From positions 1-43,738 of the forward strand of contig LSSL01001369.1 of the NCBI GenBank assembly GCA_001953115.1: DNA of 43,738 nt, given 5' to 3'. The position numbers and the translations under genes are program-made. Numbering within the stretch: the stretch's first letter is position 1; every line of letters begins with the position of its first letter. Below the pieces are notes generated by a model that worked only from the letters and a program-made list of their open reading frames with translations, did no database searches and was not told the origin of the DNA. Shown here piece by piece: positions 32,624 to 43,738 of the stretch. This DNA is from Smittium mucronatum. Its lineage: Eukaryota; Kickxellomycota; Harpellomycetes; Harpellales; Legeriomycetaceae.

Positions 32624-35600
32624 AGTTGAATGATTAATTTATATTAAAATTATGGAAGCTATATAAAAATACTAAAATAAAATATCTTAGTACAGATACT
32701 AACAGAATTTTCAAAGCTTAAAAAGTATTTCGATAAAATATTCCGAAATAAGGTGAAAGGATAATTATGCTATAGAAAATAAAGAGGCAGTAAGAATCGA
32801 TAATATTCTTCTATATCACGAAAAGTACGCTTTTGGTTAAAAGCCAAAAATCAAATTTCTTAATTTCAAAAATATGCAAAAAAAATTTTTAGCGCCAGAA
32901 CTGATTATATCACTATATTTCTATTTTGACAAATAAGTTTTTTTATCAGAAAAAAAAATCGGTTTTTTACATTAAATCTTTGGATCAGAGCTATGTCGAA
33001 TTCAAAATTTTATTGGGTTCAAGTAATTCCATATAGCCACTAATTATCAAGAAAAACTTTTATAACTAATTAATTTTCCACTAATATCATTCTCTCCATA
33101 AAATTTTCACAATTCTTGATTTATGGCAAAGACGATTTTTTTTTGTCCACCAAAATAAAACTTTTAATAACATTTATTGGATGACTAATTATTTATTTAT
33201 CAATTATAGTCTATGAATGAAAAGTCTATCTCATTTTAATCCAATTATTACCATCCAACTCTATAGATGATATACCAAAGAGTAAATAATTAATCGCCAA
33301 TTAGTTTTAGATTGAAATAAATGCAAAGACAACTTTCGAGCGATTTAAGCGCCATAAGAGATTGATTTTCGGAGTTAAACTTTTGTACATCATAGTTTTG
33401 GAACAATAATATTTTCATTCATTATATTTCTAAAAAATCTAGAAGTTAACTCTTTTTAATGTTATTATCAATATATCTGAATTTTAATTTATGAACACTG
33501 GCACGTCGTTCCAGATTTTTTTTTATTTAAAGGTAAAGCTTCATACATCTGAATATATCGGTGTTTATGGTCTATAAACCTTTTATTAAAAGAATAATGA
33601 ATGTTGAAAATATTTAAATTAACCCCCCCCCCCCCTCAAATACTATTAAATAAAAACGAAATTTTATTTTTGAGCCTCAAAAATTATGATGATAATAATG
33701 ATAATTAAACCAGAATATTACTTGAAAAATTAAACTATTTTTATTGCGGTTTATTGTTGTTTTCGAATTTCAAAAATATTTTTTTCAATAATTTGGCATT
33801 AAGATCCAGCTAATATCCTGGTGTAAAATTTAATGTTTAAATTAATTTTGGTTTAAAATCAAAAAATAACCGTCCAGAAATTTAAAAAAAACAAAGAGTT
33901 GAGCTCTTTGCAATTTCTTCTATATTTAGGAGTATATTTTTCAGATAAAGTGATGTAAAAAACAAAAATTCGTATTATATATACATTTACATTTGTTAAA
34001 TTGGGACTTTTAAAATGCATTTTATGAAAAAACAAGTATGCTTCAACCCCCCTAAAAATATATACTAGATTAACTTTTAATAATGTTTGTTCATTTAATG
34101 GGAAAATATTTAACATTTGAATAAAGAAAAAATCAGTAAAAAAAAATGCTTTCATGGTAAAAAAATTTAATGGAGCCAAACATTAAATAAAAGTGAATTA
34201 TTTTATTTTAAACAAATTTATTATAGTATTAATAAATAGGAGAATCTTAAAAAAAAATCTGGAATCAAGCTTCTGGTTTTAAAAAATAAGTTTATTTTGA
34301 ATTTAGAGTGTCCTAATATTTTCCGAGCTGTTTATTTTTTAAAAAGGATTATGTAATACCAGCAAACTCGTAATTTTCATTTTAAAAATCAAATATATGT
34401 TTGATAAAATATCAATATACTTATTTGCGTTTAACTAAATATATTCTCATTAAAAAATACCATTAAAGAGTAAAATCAGAAACCGAGAATTCAATTAAAA
34501 ATTATATGATTTGGCTAATTTTTATAAACTTAATATTTATTTATTCTTTGATAATTTTATTTTAGCTTTTTATGAGTTAAATTAAAAAAAGTTACAAGTT
34601 TTTTTTAAAAAAAATAAAAAAAGAAGGATAATTCATCACTTTTATATATTTTTTAATCTTTTAACGAGAATTATCGTAATAAATAGTTTAATTTTCTAAA
34701 TAAAAACTCTGTTTTAATAAATCATATCATTGCAATTTTCGAAATTTAAATTAATAATTTTCAAAAAGGCTTAAATTCACCCAAAATAACCGAACCAACG
34801 TAATATTTAATTATATTACTAATTTAAAAATATATTATTCTTTATTTGATCTCAGAAATACAGATAATTTTTTCTAATACTGATTATCCAAAAACAATTT
34901 AAATTTTTTTATGGTTTAGGAGACTCTTTGATGAAGAAAATGAAGATGGGGAGTTTTTAAATTTTTTATTTTTATTCCCTTTATTCGTATACATATAATT
35001 AATTAAATTTTTAAAATGTCCAATAAAAATAATTTTTGGCCTTAATTTTGGTTAAATATTCAAACTATTGGATTAATATTTTATATATGGACAAAATTTC
35101 AACGTAAAAATTTATTAATTTTTTTCTAACAAGTAAGTTATAATACATATATAATTACATTATTAGATTTTAAATCAATTTCTAACAATCTCTTTCAAAC
35201 TTCCAATCAAATCAAATACAATTAAAGTTTTTATTTTCATTTTTATTTTTTCCAATAGAAATTCTTTTTTTACTTAAATGATCTATTTAATAGCCTGAAA
35301 TTACAAAAATGAAAACCAATTTCATCTATAATCTATTAATAAATTTATCTTTTTTCTTAGTATTAGATCTGAAAATAAACAAAATTTTAAATAAAATATT
35401 TGATTTAGATCCCAAAATAATATTTTAAAACTATGCAAAGTAAAAGGTTTATATTTATATTAAAACTTAAGGATCTTCAAATTAAAACTTGTCTCCATGT
35501 TTAGTCCATATATTGAATTTTTCGTTTTAATAAAAAGAAGATTGATCATATTTAATTTCCTATAATTAATTATGCAAATCATAATTTTCCCTTTAAATGC

Positions 35601-35912
35601 ATAATCATCTAGTTTTGATTTTAGAAAAGATAAATAAAATAGTTTTTCTAAAATTTATTTAATAAATTATTGACTCAATAAAATAATTTTTTCCGGTTTT
35701 AAATAATCTTAACAGATTTTTTATAACATCTTAAAACCAAAAATGAAATTTGATATAAATTTGCTTCATTTTTTTTAAAAAAATATGAAATTAAGTTGGA
35801 ATTTGTAAAAATTAGTAAATATTTGAATATTAGAGGATTTTATTTTCAGGATTCATTTTATTCTTAGAAATACGGATAAAATGCGGAAAATTATCTATAA
35901 ATAAAACATAAT
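32624..35912. other. RPA135 upstream region and AT-rich desert
   Basis: The part next to 32624 must hold the RPA135 promoter; I see no specific element. The minus-strand frame at 33859-34179 is 106 codons but begins with TTG and is dominated by Phe, Leu and Ile from A/T runs, so I do not call it. A 13-base C tract is at 33623-33635. Confidence 0.5.
33623..33635. repeat. poly-C tract (C13)
   Basis: Thirteen consecutive cytosines on the plus strand, the longest C or G homopolymer in the window. Confidence 0.92.
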
Positions 35913-36459
35913 AGACATTTTTTATAAATATTTGGAGGTTTAATACACTTCGATTTGATTGGGGGCTCAATAAGTCAGCTGTTACAACCACACTTTTAGT
36001 AACTACTTTTTTATCAGCTCAAGATTATTATTCTAGAAGTTAAATAAGTATAAACCATAAAAAATGGAAAATTAGTTGTATTATAAATAATGATACAATG
36101 TCAAGAAATCTATTTCTATTAATATCTCAAGCATCTTTAATAAATAAATTGGGATAGAAGATTTATCCTAAAATTTCCGCTTCTTGTCTTTGGTCTTTAA
36201 AAGAGGGTTTATATACGCTTTGGGTTTTAAGAGCTCTGTAATTAAGTATCTAAGCTCAATGGCGCTTCCTTAATATCCTTTTTATAAAGAGTAGACCCCA
36301 CTGTATTCGGGAATTTTAATTTATTCTATTAATGGCAAAGTTAGATCTTTATGTATCTAACATCACTAGTAATGCTTTTGGCACCATGAATGAACAGATA
36401 TATAAAGAAAATATTTCTTTTGTTTCAATTACAAATGTGAAATCACCTTCACAAATATA
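35913..36459 (+). pseudogene. decayed coding-like frame, five internal stops
   Basis: One plus-strand frame gives about 180 codons in pieces of up to 43, 36 and 44 codons, separated by four TAA and one TAG. Pieces such as RFDWGLNKSAVTTTLLVTT, KEGLYTLWVLRAL and MAKLDLYVSNITSNAFG have balanced composition, and the DNA is richer in G and C than its flanks. However, G is evenly spread over codon positions (about 26, 27 and 23), which weakens the coding case. No family recognised. Confidence 0.25.
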
Positions 36460-39289
36460 ATAAAAAATATTTTACATATGCAGTTTTTCATGATTTTTTA
36501 AATTATCCATATTTTTACTTAAAAAAATTGTAAAATCATCACAAAAAACTTACATTTCCCAAATCAAAATTCTTTTAAGCCATCAAAAAAGAAAAATTTT
36601 AAATATTTTTTTCTCTAGTTATATTTCGGTAGGAAAAAATAAATAAACCACAAAGTATAATCTATTGAAAGATTTGGTTATTTTTACAGAAAGCACCTTG
36701 TACTAAATTCAAATAGCAATTATTTGGCGAAATAAAAAAATATCTATATAAAAGTAAGTTTTAATTTAAAATAAATGATTATATGTTTTTTTTTGTGAGA
36801 TATTTGTGAAAATAATATATTGTACATAAAAATCACTAAAAATCACTAATATTATGTTCACATTTTTACAAAAAAGCATATTTTGTTGTATTACTAGTAT
36901 TAATTTTAGTTTAATATATATATATAAATATTAATTTAACATTAAAATTGAATTTAGAGAATCCACTTAACCAATTATCAAAATAAATGAGGATATGAAG
37001 ATCCACATAAGTATAATATTTCTTTACAAAAAAAAAAAATACAATTAAAATTTTACAAATATTAAACCTTGATTTTTTTTACTTATTTATTGAAAACTAT
37101 ATAAAACCATAAAATTGATATTTATTGACCTCAATAATAAAATTTACAAATTATGATCCATTATCTCCAATTTTTATCTCTTTCTTAAAATGAAAAATCC
37201 GATATTAAATTTTAATAAATTAAATTATTCTTTTCCTAATTTACACCTTTTTAAAAATAATGGTTAGAAATAATACAGAATTATAAAGAATCTCCGATAT
37301 TATTGCAGAAAAATTAAAAACAGAAAGCTGTTTTTTATTTAAAAAATAGCGAAAATAGCTTAAATTTATTCTTATTTAAAAAAATTCAAAATAAATGTAT
37401 TGAGTTTTATAATTGGCTATAATAAAATTTAATAATAAAAAGACCAACATAAATAGAAAAATATTACAAAATTATACATCTTCTCCATTTTGCCATTAGA
37501 AAAAAGTGATTCTGTAACTTATATTAAGATTAACCCAATATATTTATGATTAACTATGCATCATTCATCAAATCAATAAATTATCAAACTATCAAGTTAA
37601 AACGTCAATAGAAATATACCAGGAAAGTATCAAGTCTTAAGTATAATCTGAAACTTTTGTAATTTTCATGAAAATTCATATCCTCTTGATTACTTTGTAC
37701 ATTACATTCCAATAAAAAAATTGCTTTTAAATTAATTTTATAGTTCTATAAATTACCTAAAATTTTGTGTATAATTGCTCCCATTCGCTAAAAATGTGAA
37801 TCTTTCGATTATTTTCGATTATCTATGTTGTAATATTAAATCCTAGCCAATTTTCGATTTTTTATATAAAACATAATTTTTAATATTTAATCACCCTATT
37901 TTTAAATAAATCTTAAAAGTTAACGTTTAAAACCAATAAAATTTATTTTTTATTAATTTTTTGTTTTTTTGAAAACAATAAATACCTCTCAAAAGTCTGA
38001 AATTTTTTGTTACTATATGCTATAAACTCAAAAGAATGCATATTTTTGGTAAAACTCAAGAGATTTCTAACTAAAATTATTCACTTTAATATAATATAAA
38101 TATGAATTAAATCTATACATATAATGGATTTTTCAGAATTAAGCTCAGAATAAAGCTTTTTACTTTTTAAAGCTCAGGAAAATTTGGGAAGAATTTTAAT
38201 AAAGCTATATACATCTATTATTAAAGTATAATTTATAAAAAACCTAAAAAGTATAAATTGGGTAGCAAAAATGCATTTTCTGATACAATTAATCTTTTCG
38301 GGTTAATCTTAGATGTAATTATTTAAATAAGATTTAGCATTCTTGTGATTATTAGATAAAAAATATGTTACGAAAAATATTTTATATAGGATTTGCAGTA
38401 ACTAAAACTTACTAATAATATACACTATAATCAGGTTTCTATTTCTATTGCTAAATAATTCTAATACTAAATCTATCATGTGCATTTTTTTGAATTTATA
38501 AATTTTTTTGTCGATTGTTATATAATAATTATATGATAAACATAATTATTAAATCACAACAGTATATCAAATAACACATAATTTTATCTAATATCTTATC
38601 AAGTGGATCAAGATTTTAGTTTTTTAACCCTAATACAGAAAGCTTGTCATTATGAAATTAAATCGAAATTACTGTGTATTTTTCTAATTATTTTAAAAAG
38701 AACTTAGGCTAAAGTTTCTGAAAACTATATAAAGCCGTTAAAATATTGGTTTAAGACTGGTAAAATGTGTATTATTTGAATCAAGAAATTTATATGTTAA
38801 GTTTTAAGAAATTTCGTTAAAAAAAACCAAAAATTACGTAGATGCATATGTCAGATATTTACATATTACGAATTATATTCAGCCCCAAAGCCATTTAATA
38901 TCTTATACAAAGTCAAAATATGCCCCTGAAATATTTTAGGAGTTTGAAGAAATAAAAAGCACATTTTTTTTAAAAAAATTAGTTTGAGAAGTAAATTCAA
39001 TCTTTTTTAAGAACTTTTTCACAAAATAAAAAAATAATTAGATATTAAAAATAAATGATAGCGGTAAGATATATTAAATTAAATATTTTTAATGTGATTT
39101 ATATTAAATCACAAATAAAAATCAGAAAAGTTATAAAAATTAAAATTTCGTTGATATTTTCATCTCAAACTTAATTTAGACTGAGAAAAAATCATATATG
39201 GATTAATAATTAGATTATTTGCAATTAAAATGAATTTGAATGGAATTTCTGAGGCTTTAAGCCAATAATTCTAGCTTATATTTTACACA
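36460..39289. other. AT-rich gene desert, segment 5
   Basis: Nothing seen beyond A/T runs and short AT microsatellite stretches (for example near 36916-36925). Confidence 0.6.
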
Positions 39290-40180
39290 TTATACTGTCG
39301 TATTCTCGGGGCTCTCAGAGCCCGTGATACAGGTGGTAGGGTAAAATAAAGGGATTGTTAGGCCCGCCCCAAAATTTTGATTATAGATCAAATATGATAA
39401 CTATATAAATTAGGTAAAAGAAATAGGTATTCTCACACTAACTTTATCTATTGATATATTATTAGGATTTTTAAAGGGAGAAAAATAGAGAGGGGTTCCA
39501 CTTTTTTTCAGATTCGAGTCTAGTTTATTTCACTTTCAAATCGCACCTTTTCTTTAATCAGATTTCAGCCCCAAGAATTAATACAATATAATTATTTGGC
39601 CAGCTCAATGAAACTCGTGTTGAATCACTAATAATCAATATTAAAGATTTTTCAATAGGTTATGGAATTAAGCACAACTAAAAGTGGGTATCACCGGGCT
39701 CAAACCAGGATAATACTAAATATTTTATATTATTTCTTAGATATATGACACCATACCAAAGGATAACATAACTTCTTAAAAAAAAATATAACTTGAACTA
39801 TATAATTAATTATTATATTAAATAAAATAAAAACATGCTATAAGACCATAGTGTTATAATAAAACAATACCAAAAGTATAAAATTTCAAGTAGATGCTCA
39901 ATATTAAACTAAACACTTATACCTGAAATGAAACTATCTACACCCAAGAATGACACTGGAAAGACTGGGTGGGACCATTATTAATCGTAAAAATAAGGAT
40001 AATATCTGTATAAACAGAACCTCAACCTTATGGGTTGATCCTAGTAATATGGGATTCACTTGGCATTATTTATGAATATGAATTTGGATGACATGCCTTG
40101 GGCTTCAACAAATTACCTTCCAACTTTGGTATCACGCATTAAAACAAAAGGCCACAAACTAAAGTCGATGCGTGACATGA
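39290..40180. other. GC-enriched island, possible mobile-element or LTR relic
   Basis: Markedly richer in G and C than both flanks. The left end holds a GC hairpin and a GGCCCGCCCC run near 39361-39370. The middle has GTGGGTATCACCGGGCTC near 39683-39700. The right part has a 42-codon ATG frame at 39950-40078 (LERLGGTIINRKNKDNIC) without clear codon bias. The right end has an 8-bp inverted repeat TCACGCAT/ATGCGTGA at 40132-40139 and 40168-40175. No long open frame and no convincing terminal repeats or target duplication. The content suggests a decayed insertion, but this is inference. Confidence 0.35.
39309..39323. repeat. small GC hairpin, 6-bp stem with 3-nt loop
   Basis: GGGCTC-TCA-GAGCCC, the strongest short GC hairpin I noticed in the window. 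Confidence 0.85.
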
Positions 40181-43100
40181 CATAAAATTATTTTATTTTC
40201 TCTACAAAAGAAATTTTTTAAAGATGGTTTTTGATTGATATTTATGTTTATAATAAATTGAAGCTAAAGAAATTCAGCATTGTTGAATTATTTTTTTAAA
40301 AATTCAAAGCATCTAGAGATCATGTCTCATTATTTATTCGATTTTTATGCAAAATCTGATTGAAACTGTGAAATTACGCTTAGATTATTTAGATTTTAGC
40401 TGAATTTATATCAATATTTTAATTAATTTTATTAAGTTTTTGGGTATTATAATTTTTTTGACTAAATAAAACTCAATATATTCTTGAATATAGTCTATTT
40501 ATGAGTTTTTATTCAGGTCAGATAGTTATGAACTTGAAATCTCTCCGCTTTTTTCATCAAAATATTTGAATTTTTTCAGTGAGTAAATTTCAAAATCTTG
40601 AGATCTATATATTTTCGAAGTTTGATTAAAATTTTTAGATTATATTTGATTGATAAATAATATCTATTTTTTTTAAAAATATATATAGGTATTATATCCC
40701 AGTTTAGGATCAAATATTCCTGAACTTTCACTGTTTTTAAAATTTTAGTAGCTGAAACTGCTTTTATATTTCATGTGTATTTATGTTTTAATTATTCCAA
40801 TAATTAAATTAAAGAAAATTTTTTAAGTTCTGTAAATATCCATAATAATATCTGATAGGTTATATTTCCATAAGTCAAGCTATTATTTTTTGGGCTTAAT
40901 TTTTCAATCGCTTTTTCCAAAGCTTTAAGTTCCGCATGCAGTGCCCAATTCTTTTTTAAATAATTTCAAATATATATATTTTTATAATCTCCACAACATT
41001 TGTTCTAATAAATTCTTAAAATATCCTGAGACATTGAAAAAATCCCCTAAATTAAAAAGGTTGAATTACATCTATTACTTAATTATGTTTTTTAGTTCAA
41101 TTATGATCAAAAAAATTAAAAAAGGGGTTTAAGTTTTTTACTTCTTATAGATGAACATTCTATATTTTTTAGTATTTTTAATGTGCAATATTATATCCCT
41201 ATATATCATAACCATAAAGAAAAAACAAAGTTGAAAATATCTCAAAAATCAGATATATGGAAATCTAATTCAGAATTCTTGCTTACAAAATTTATTAGTG
41301 ACACTTCTAAAACACCAGAGTTATTTCATTTATATTTTAAAACTTTTTTTCATGGCTAGGCTAATACCATGAATTAAGCATATTTGAATTTCTTACGGTA
41401 CCAATGATCCATATTTAGTCATAAATGTTGCTCAATAATTAGTAAATCAGACTAAATCTCAATATTATTCTAACCAAAAACCACTCAAACTATTTTATTA
41501 GAGCTCTGGCGGAATCTATAATGTGTAAACTCTATATTTTTAAAGTACAAATTTTTTAATTTCCCACCATTTAAATGGAAATTTATTCTCAAAAATCAAT
41601 ATATATATCTATTTTCCATTCATCTAAACTAATGCTATATATAACCTAATATTTTTGATCTAATTACGCCATCTAGAAAATAAAATTTTGTGGAAATTCA
41701 AGTTTTTTCTTTATCATCCATTTAATTGAAAACAAAGTAATATTAATAAATATAAAAGTTTATATTATGGATAGAATTTTTGATACCAAATTTATTGAAT
41801 ATAAATCATTAGCATATAAATACACACATAAACGTTGATCACTACTAAATTATCTAATGATTATTTTTTTTATCCTTTATCTTTCTTCACGTTCTTTTTT
41901 GTAATCGATATCATAACTTTTCAAATTGTAAACTAAGTTTTTGTAGTACCCCCCATTACACCCTATTACTTTTTAGAATAAATTAGGCTAGAAATGTCAA
42001 CGTATATAGAATAATATTACCAAATGATTGTTCTGTTAACACTTTTTTTTATTTTTTTTATAAAGTAATAATAATTTTTTTTAGTTATCTCTCAATAAAT
42101 TTTATTAGTAATCAGTTTTTCTAACGTGCGTAAATTATGATTAATTTTTCTGCTTCCTTTTTATGAAATAGACTGTAATTAAAATTTTCTGTATAGAGTT
42201 TTAACAACTTTAATGAAAGCCAAAGATATTTATTATTAAAATTTAAAAAGAGAATTCGTGATTTATAATAAAATGAAAAAAATTATATGAAACGAACTTT
42301 CTCACTTTATTAGATCCCAACGGTTAGTTATATTTATCTATTTTTTTTATTTAAATAGTACTTAGGGTATATATAATATATTTATTTCCAATTCTTAATC
42401 TATCATAACATAAATGTGTTGAATTCATAGTACACAGCTGTTTTTTGAAAGGCTTCAAGGCTATAATTTTCTTAATGAATGAATGTTTTTCGATTAAAAA
42501 AATTGAAATAAAAATTTAGTTAATGATATTATAAATATTTTTTTTGATCTAATTCATAATTAATTTTTTTATAACTTGTCTCTATTTTCCTCATTTAATT
42601 TGAGAGTTAAAAAATGAAAATTTTTTATAAGAAATATATGAGAAAATTAATTATTATGAAAATTAATAATAATGAAAATTAATAAATAATCCACCTTTAA
42701 TCTTATATTTGTATTAATTAAAATTTATAAAAAAGTAAAGTTAAAAAAGCTTGCATTTTTGTGTATCTGGAATCTACAGTGCCATAAATTGATTTATTAA
42801 ATGAAGCTCTTAAGTTTTATGATAATAATATTGAGTAAATCTTCTAAAAAAATTATAGCTTGAAATCCTTATTAAAAAGATAAAACCATGTAATAACATA
42901 AATGTTTTAATAAAATACATCCTGTTCTTACCCCAATTTATTTAATTACTTATTTATTAAAATGCGATCCTTTATGAATTGAAAAGAGGTTTATTTGAAG
43001 ATTCGAATTGTTTAAATATATTTTTAATAACCCAATAATTTAGGAAAAAATCATCACCTAGTATTATATTATATTAATTTTTTTTCTTATTTTTTCCATA

Positions 43101-43561
43101 GCTAAATAATATTTTACATAAATATTTTGTAAAATTGATATAATATATTTTAAGGAATATATTGTTACTTGTTTAAGACTAACATAAGTATTTATGAGAA
43201 AATAGCAAAAATGATCATTTTTTTGAAATTTTTTCCAAAAATAACCACAATTTGAAAATAGTTACAAAAATAGTCAAAATCAATCATAGAGGATTTTATT
43301 TTGGTAAATTAAATCGACTCTACTATTTTTTTTTATTAAAAATGGTATCAAATTAACGAAAAAAATCTACATTTCCATTATTTTTTTTCGGATTGAGGAA
43401 ATTATAGGAATATTGGTATTAAATAGATTTTTATGAGAGGAAAATTCAGAATATTGAATCTGTCCGATAATTAGGCCTCAGAAACTAGAGAAATTTTGAT
43501 TTTGCACTATTCACCCTTTTTTTCGCGCAAATAAATTTAAAATACTCAAAATAGATCTTAA
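40181..43561. other. AT-rich gene desert, segment 6
   Basis: No supportable gene. The frame at 40941-41132 starts only with GTG and consists of Phe, Tyr, Lys and Asn codons typical of A/T runs. GC content rises again from about 43440. Confidence 0.55.
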
Positions 43562-43723
43562 AGTCCTGAAATTCGGTCTGAAGAGCGAATCAAAATCGAG
43601 AAAACTGAAGAACATCTAACTATCGAGGATCGAAGATCAAGAAATTCAGATTTTAATTTAAAAATTCAAAATTGGTATTTAGGGACAACCCACTTAACAA
43701 CTTTATACTTTTTTTTCATTTAA
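43562..43723 (+). CDS. right-edge open frame, possible terminal exon
   Basis: A 53-codon frame without ATG, opening after TAA and ending in TAA 15 bases before the window ends. The first part is charged (IRSEERIKIEKTEEHLTIED), unlike the surrounding desert, and the DNA there has repeated GAA and ATCGA words. It could be the last exon of a gene whose other exons I cannot find, or a chance frame in a purine-rich patch. Confidence 0.2.
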   Translation, partial: SPEIRSEERIKIEKTEEHLTIEDRRSRNSDFNLKIQNWYLGTTHLTTLYFFFI

Positions 43724-43738
43724 ATAATAATAAAGATT

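Noticed and set aside
33859..34179. A 106-codon minus-strand frame upstream of RPA135.
   Set aside because: It begins with TTG, is dominated by Phe, Leu and Ile from A/T runs, and has no recognisable feature.
39511..39520. GATTCGAGTC, similar to the B box of tRNA genes.
   Set aside because: No A box or cloverleaf can be drawn around it.
39290..40180. A complete solo LTR with TG...CA ends.
   Set aside because: No matching short duplication flanks the possible ends and no second copy is in the window, so the boundaries cannot be fixed.

Overview
The window looks like nuclear DNA of a small, very AT-rich eukaryote, most likely a fungus. The clearest gene encodes the second-largest subunit of RNA polymerase I (RPA135/RPA2). 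It reads closest to fungal homologues and is split by two short GT-AG introns. It is read in the standard genetic code: UAA terminates the two best genes, and neither uses UAA, UAG or UGA internally. Which fungal lineage is inference only. Extreme AT content, short introns and a secreted protein with a KREAE-type dibasic site would suit an early-diverging fungus, but no marker here fixes the taxon.

Layout. 1-1050: a left-edge patch with coding-like but interrupted frames; one exon-like piece carries VAGMNY, loosely like the cystatin central loop. 1.05-24.07 kb: an AT-rich gene desert with AT microsatellites, isolated C and G homopolymers, an 8-unit TA palindrome, a long hairpin at 23.0-23.1 kb, a 609-base assembly gap flanked by an exact 25-bp direct repeat, and one sharply bounded GC-richer island (about 15.88-16.15 kb) inside a 129-codon open frame with no usable start. 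24.07-25.90 kb: a divergent pair, consisting of a secreted two-domain protein with a Ser/Thr/Pro linker on an 18-bp minisatellite (minus) and a small cysteine-containing protein (plus). 25.9-28.75 kb: intermediate-GC spacer with coding-like remnants. 28.75-32.62 kb: the RPA135 gene (minus). 32.62-43.74 kb: a second desert with a broken frame at 35.9-36.5 kb, a GC-enriched island with a small hairpin at 39.3-40.2 kb, and a short open frame at the right edge.

Functionally, RPA135 is a housekeeping subunit of the rRNA-synthesising polymerase. The secreted protein probably acts at the cell surface or outside the cell. Nothing links the two. I do not see a complete new multi-gene system. The items most worth following are the duplicated-domain secreted protein with its embedded processing-like site, the divergent cysteine protein beside it, the GC island in the desert, and a set of decayed coding frames scattered through the AT-rich DNA. 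RNA genes, CRISPR arrays, telomeric repeats and intact transposons were looked for by eye and not found.
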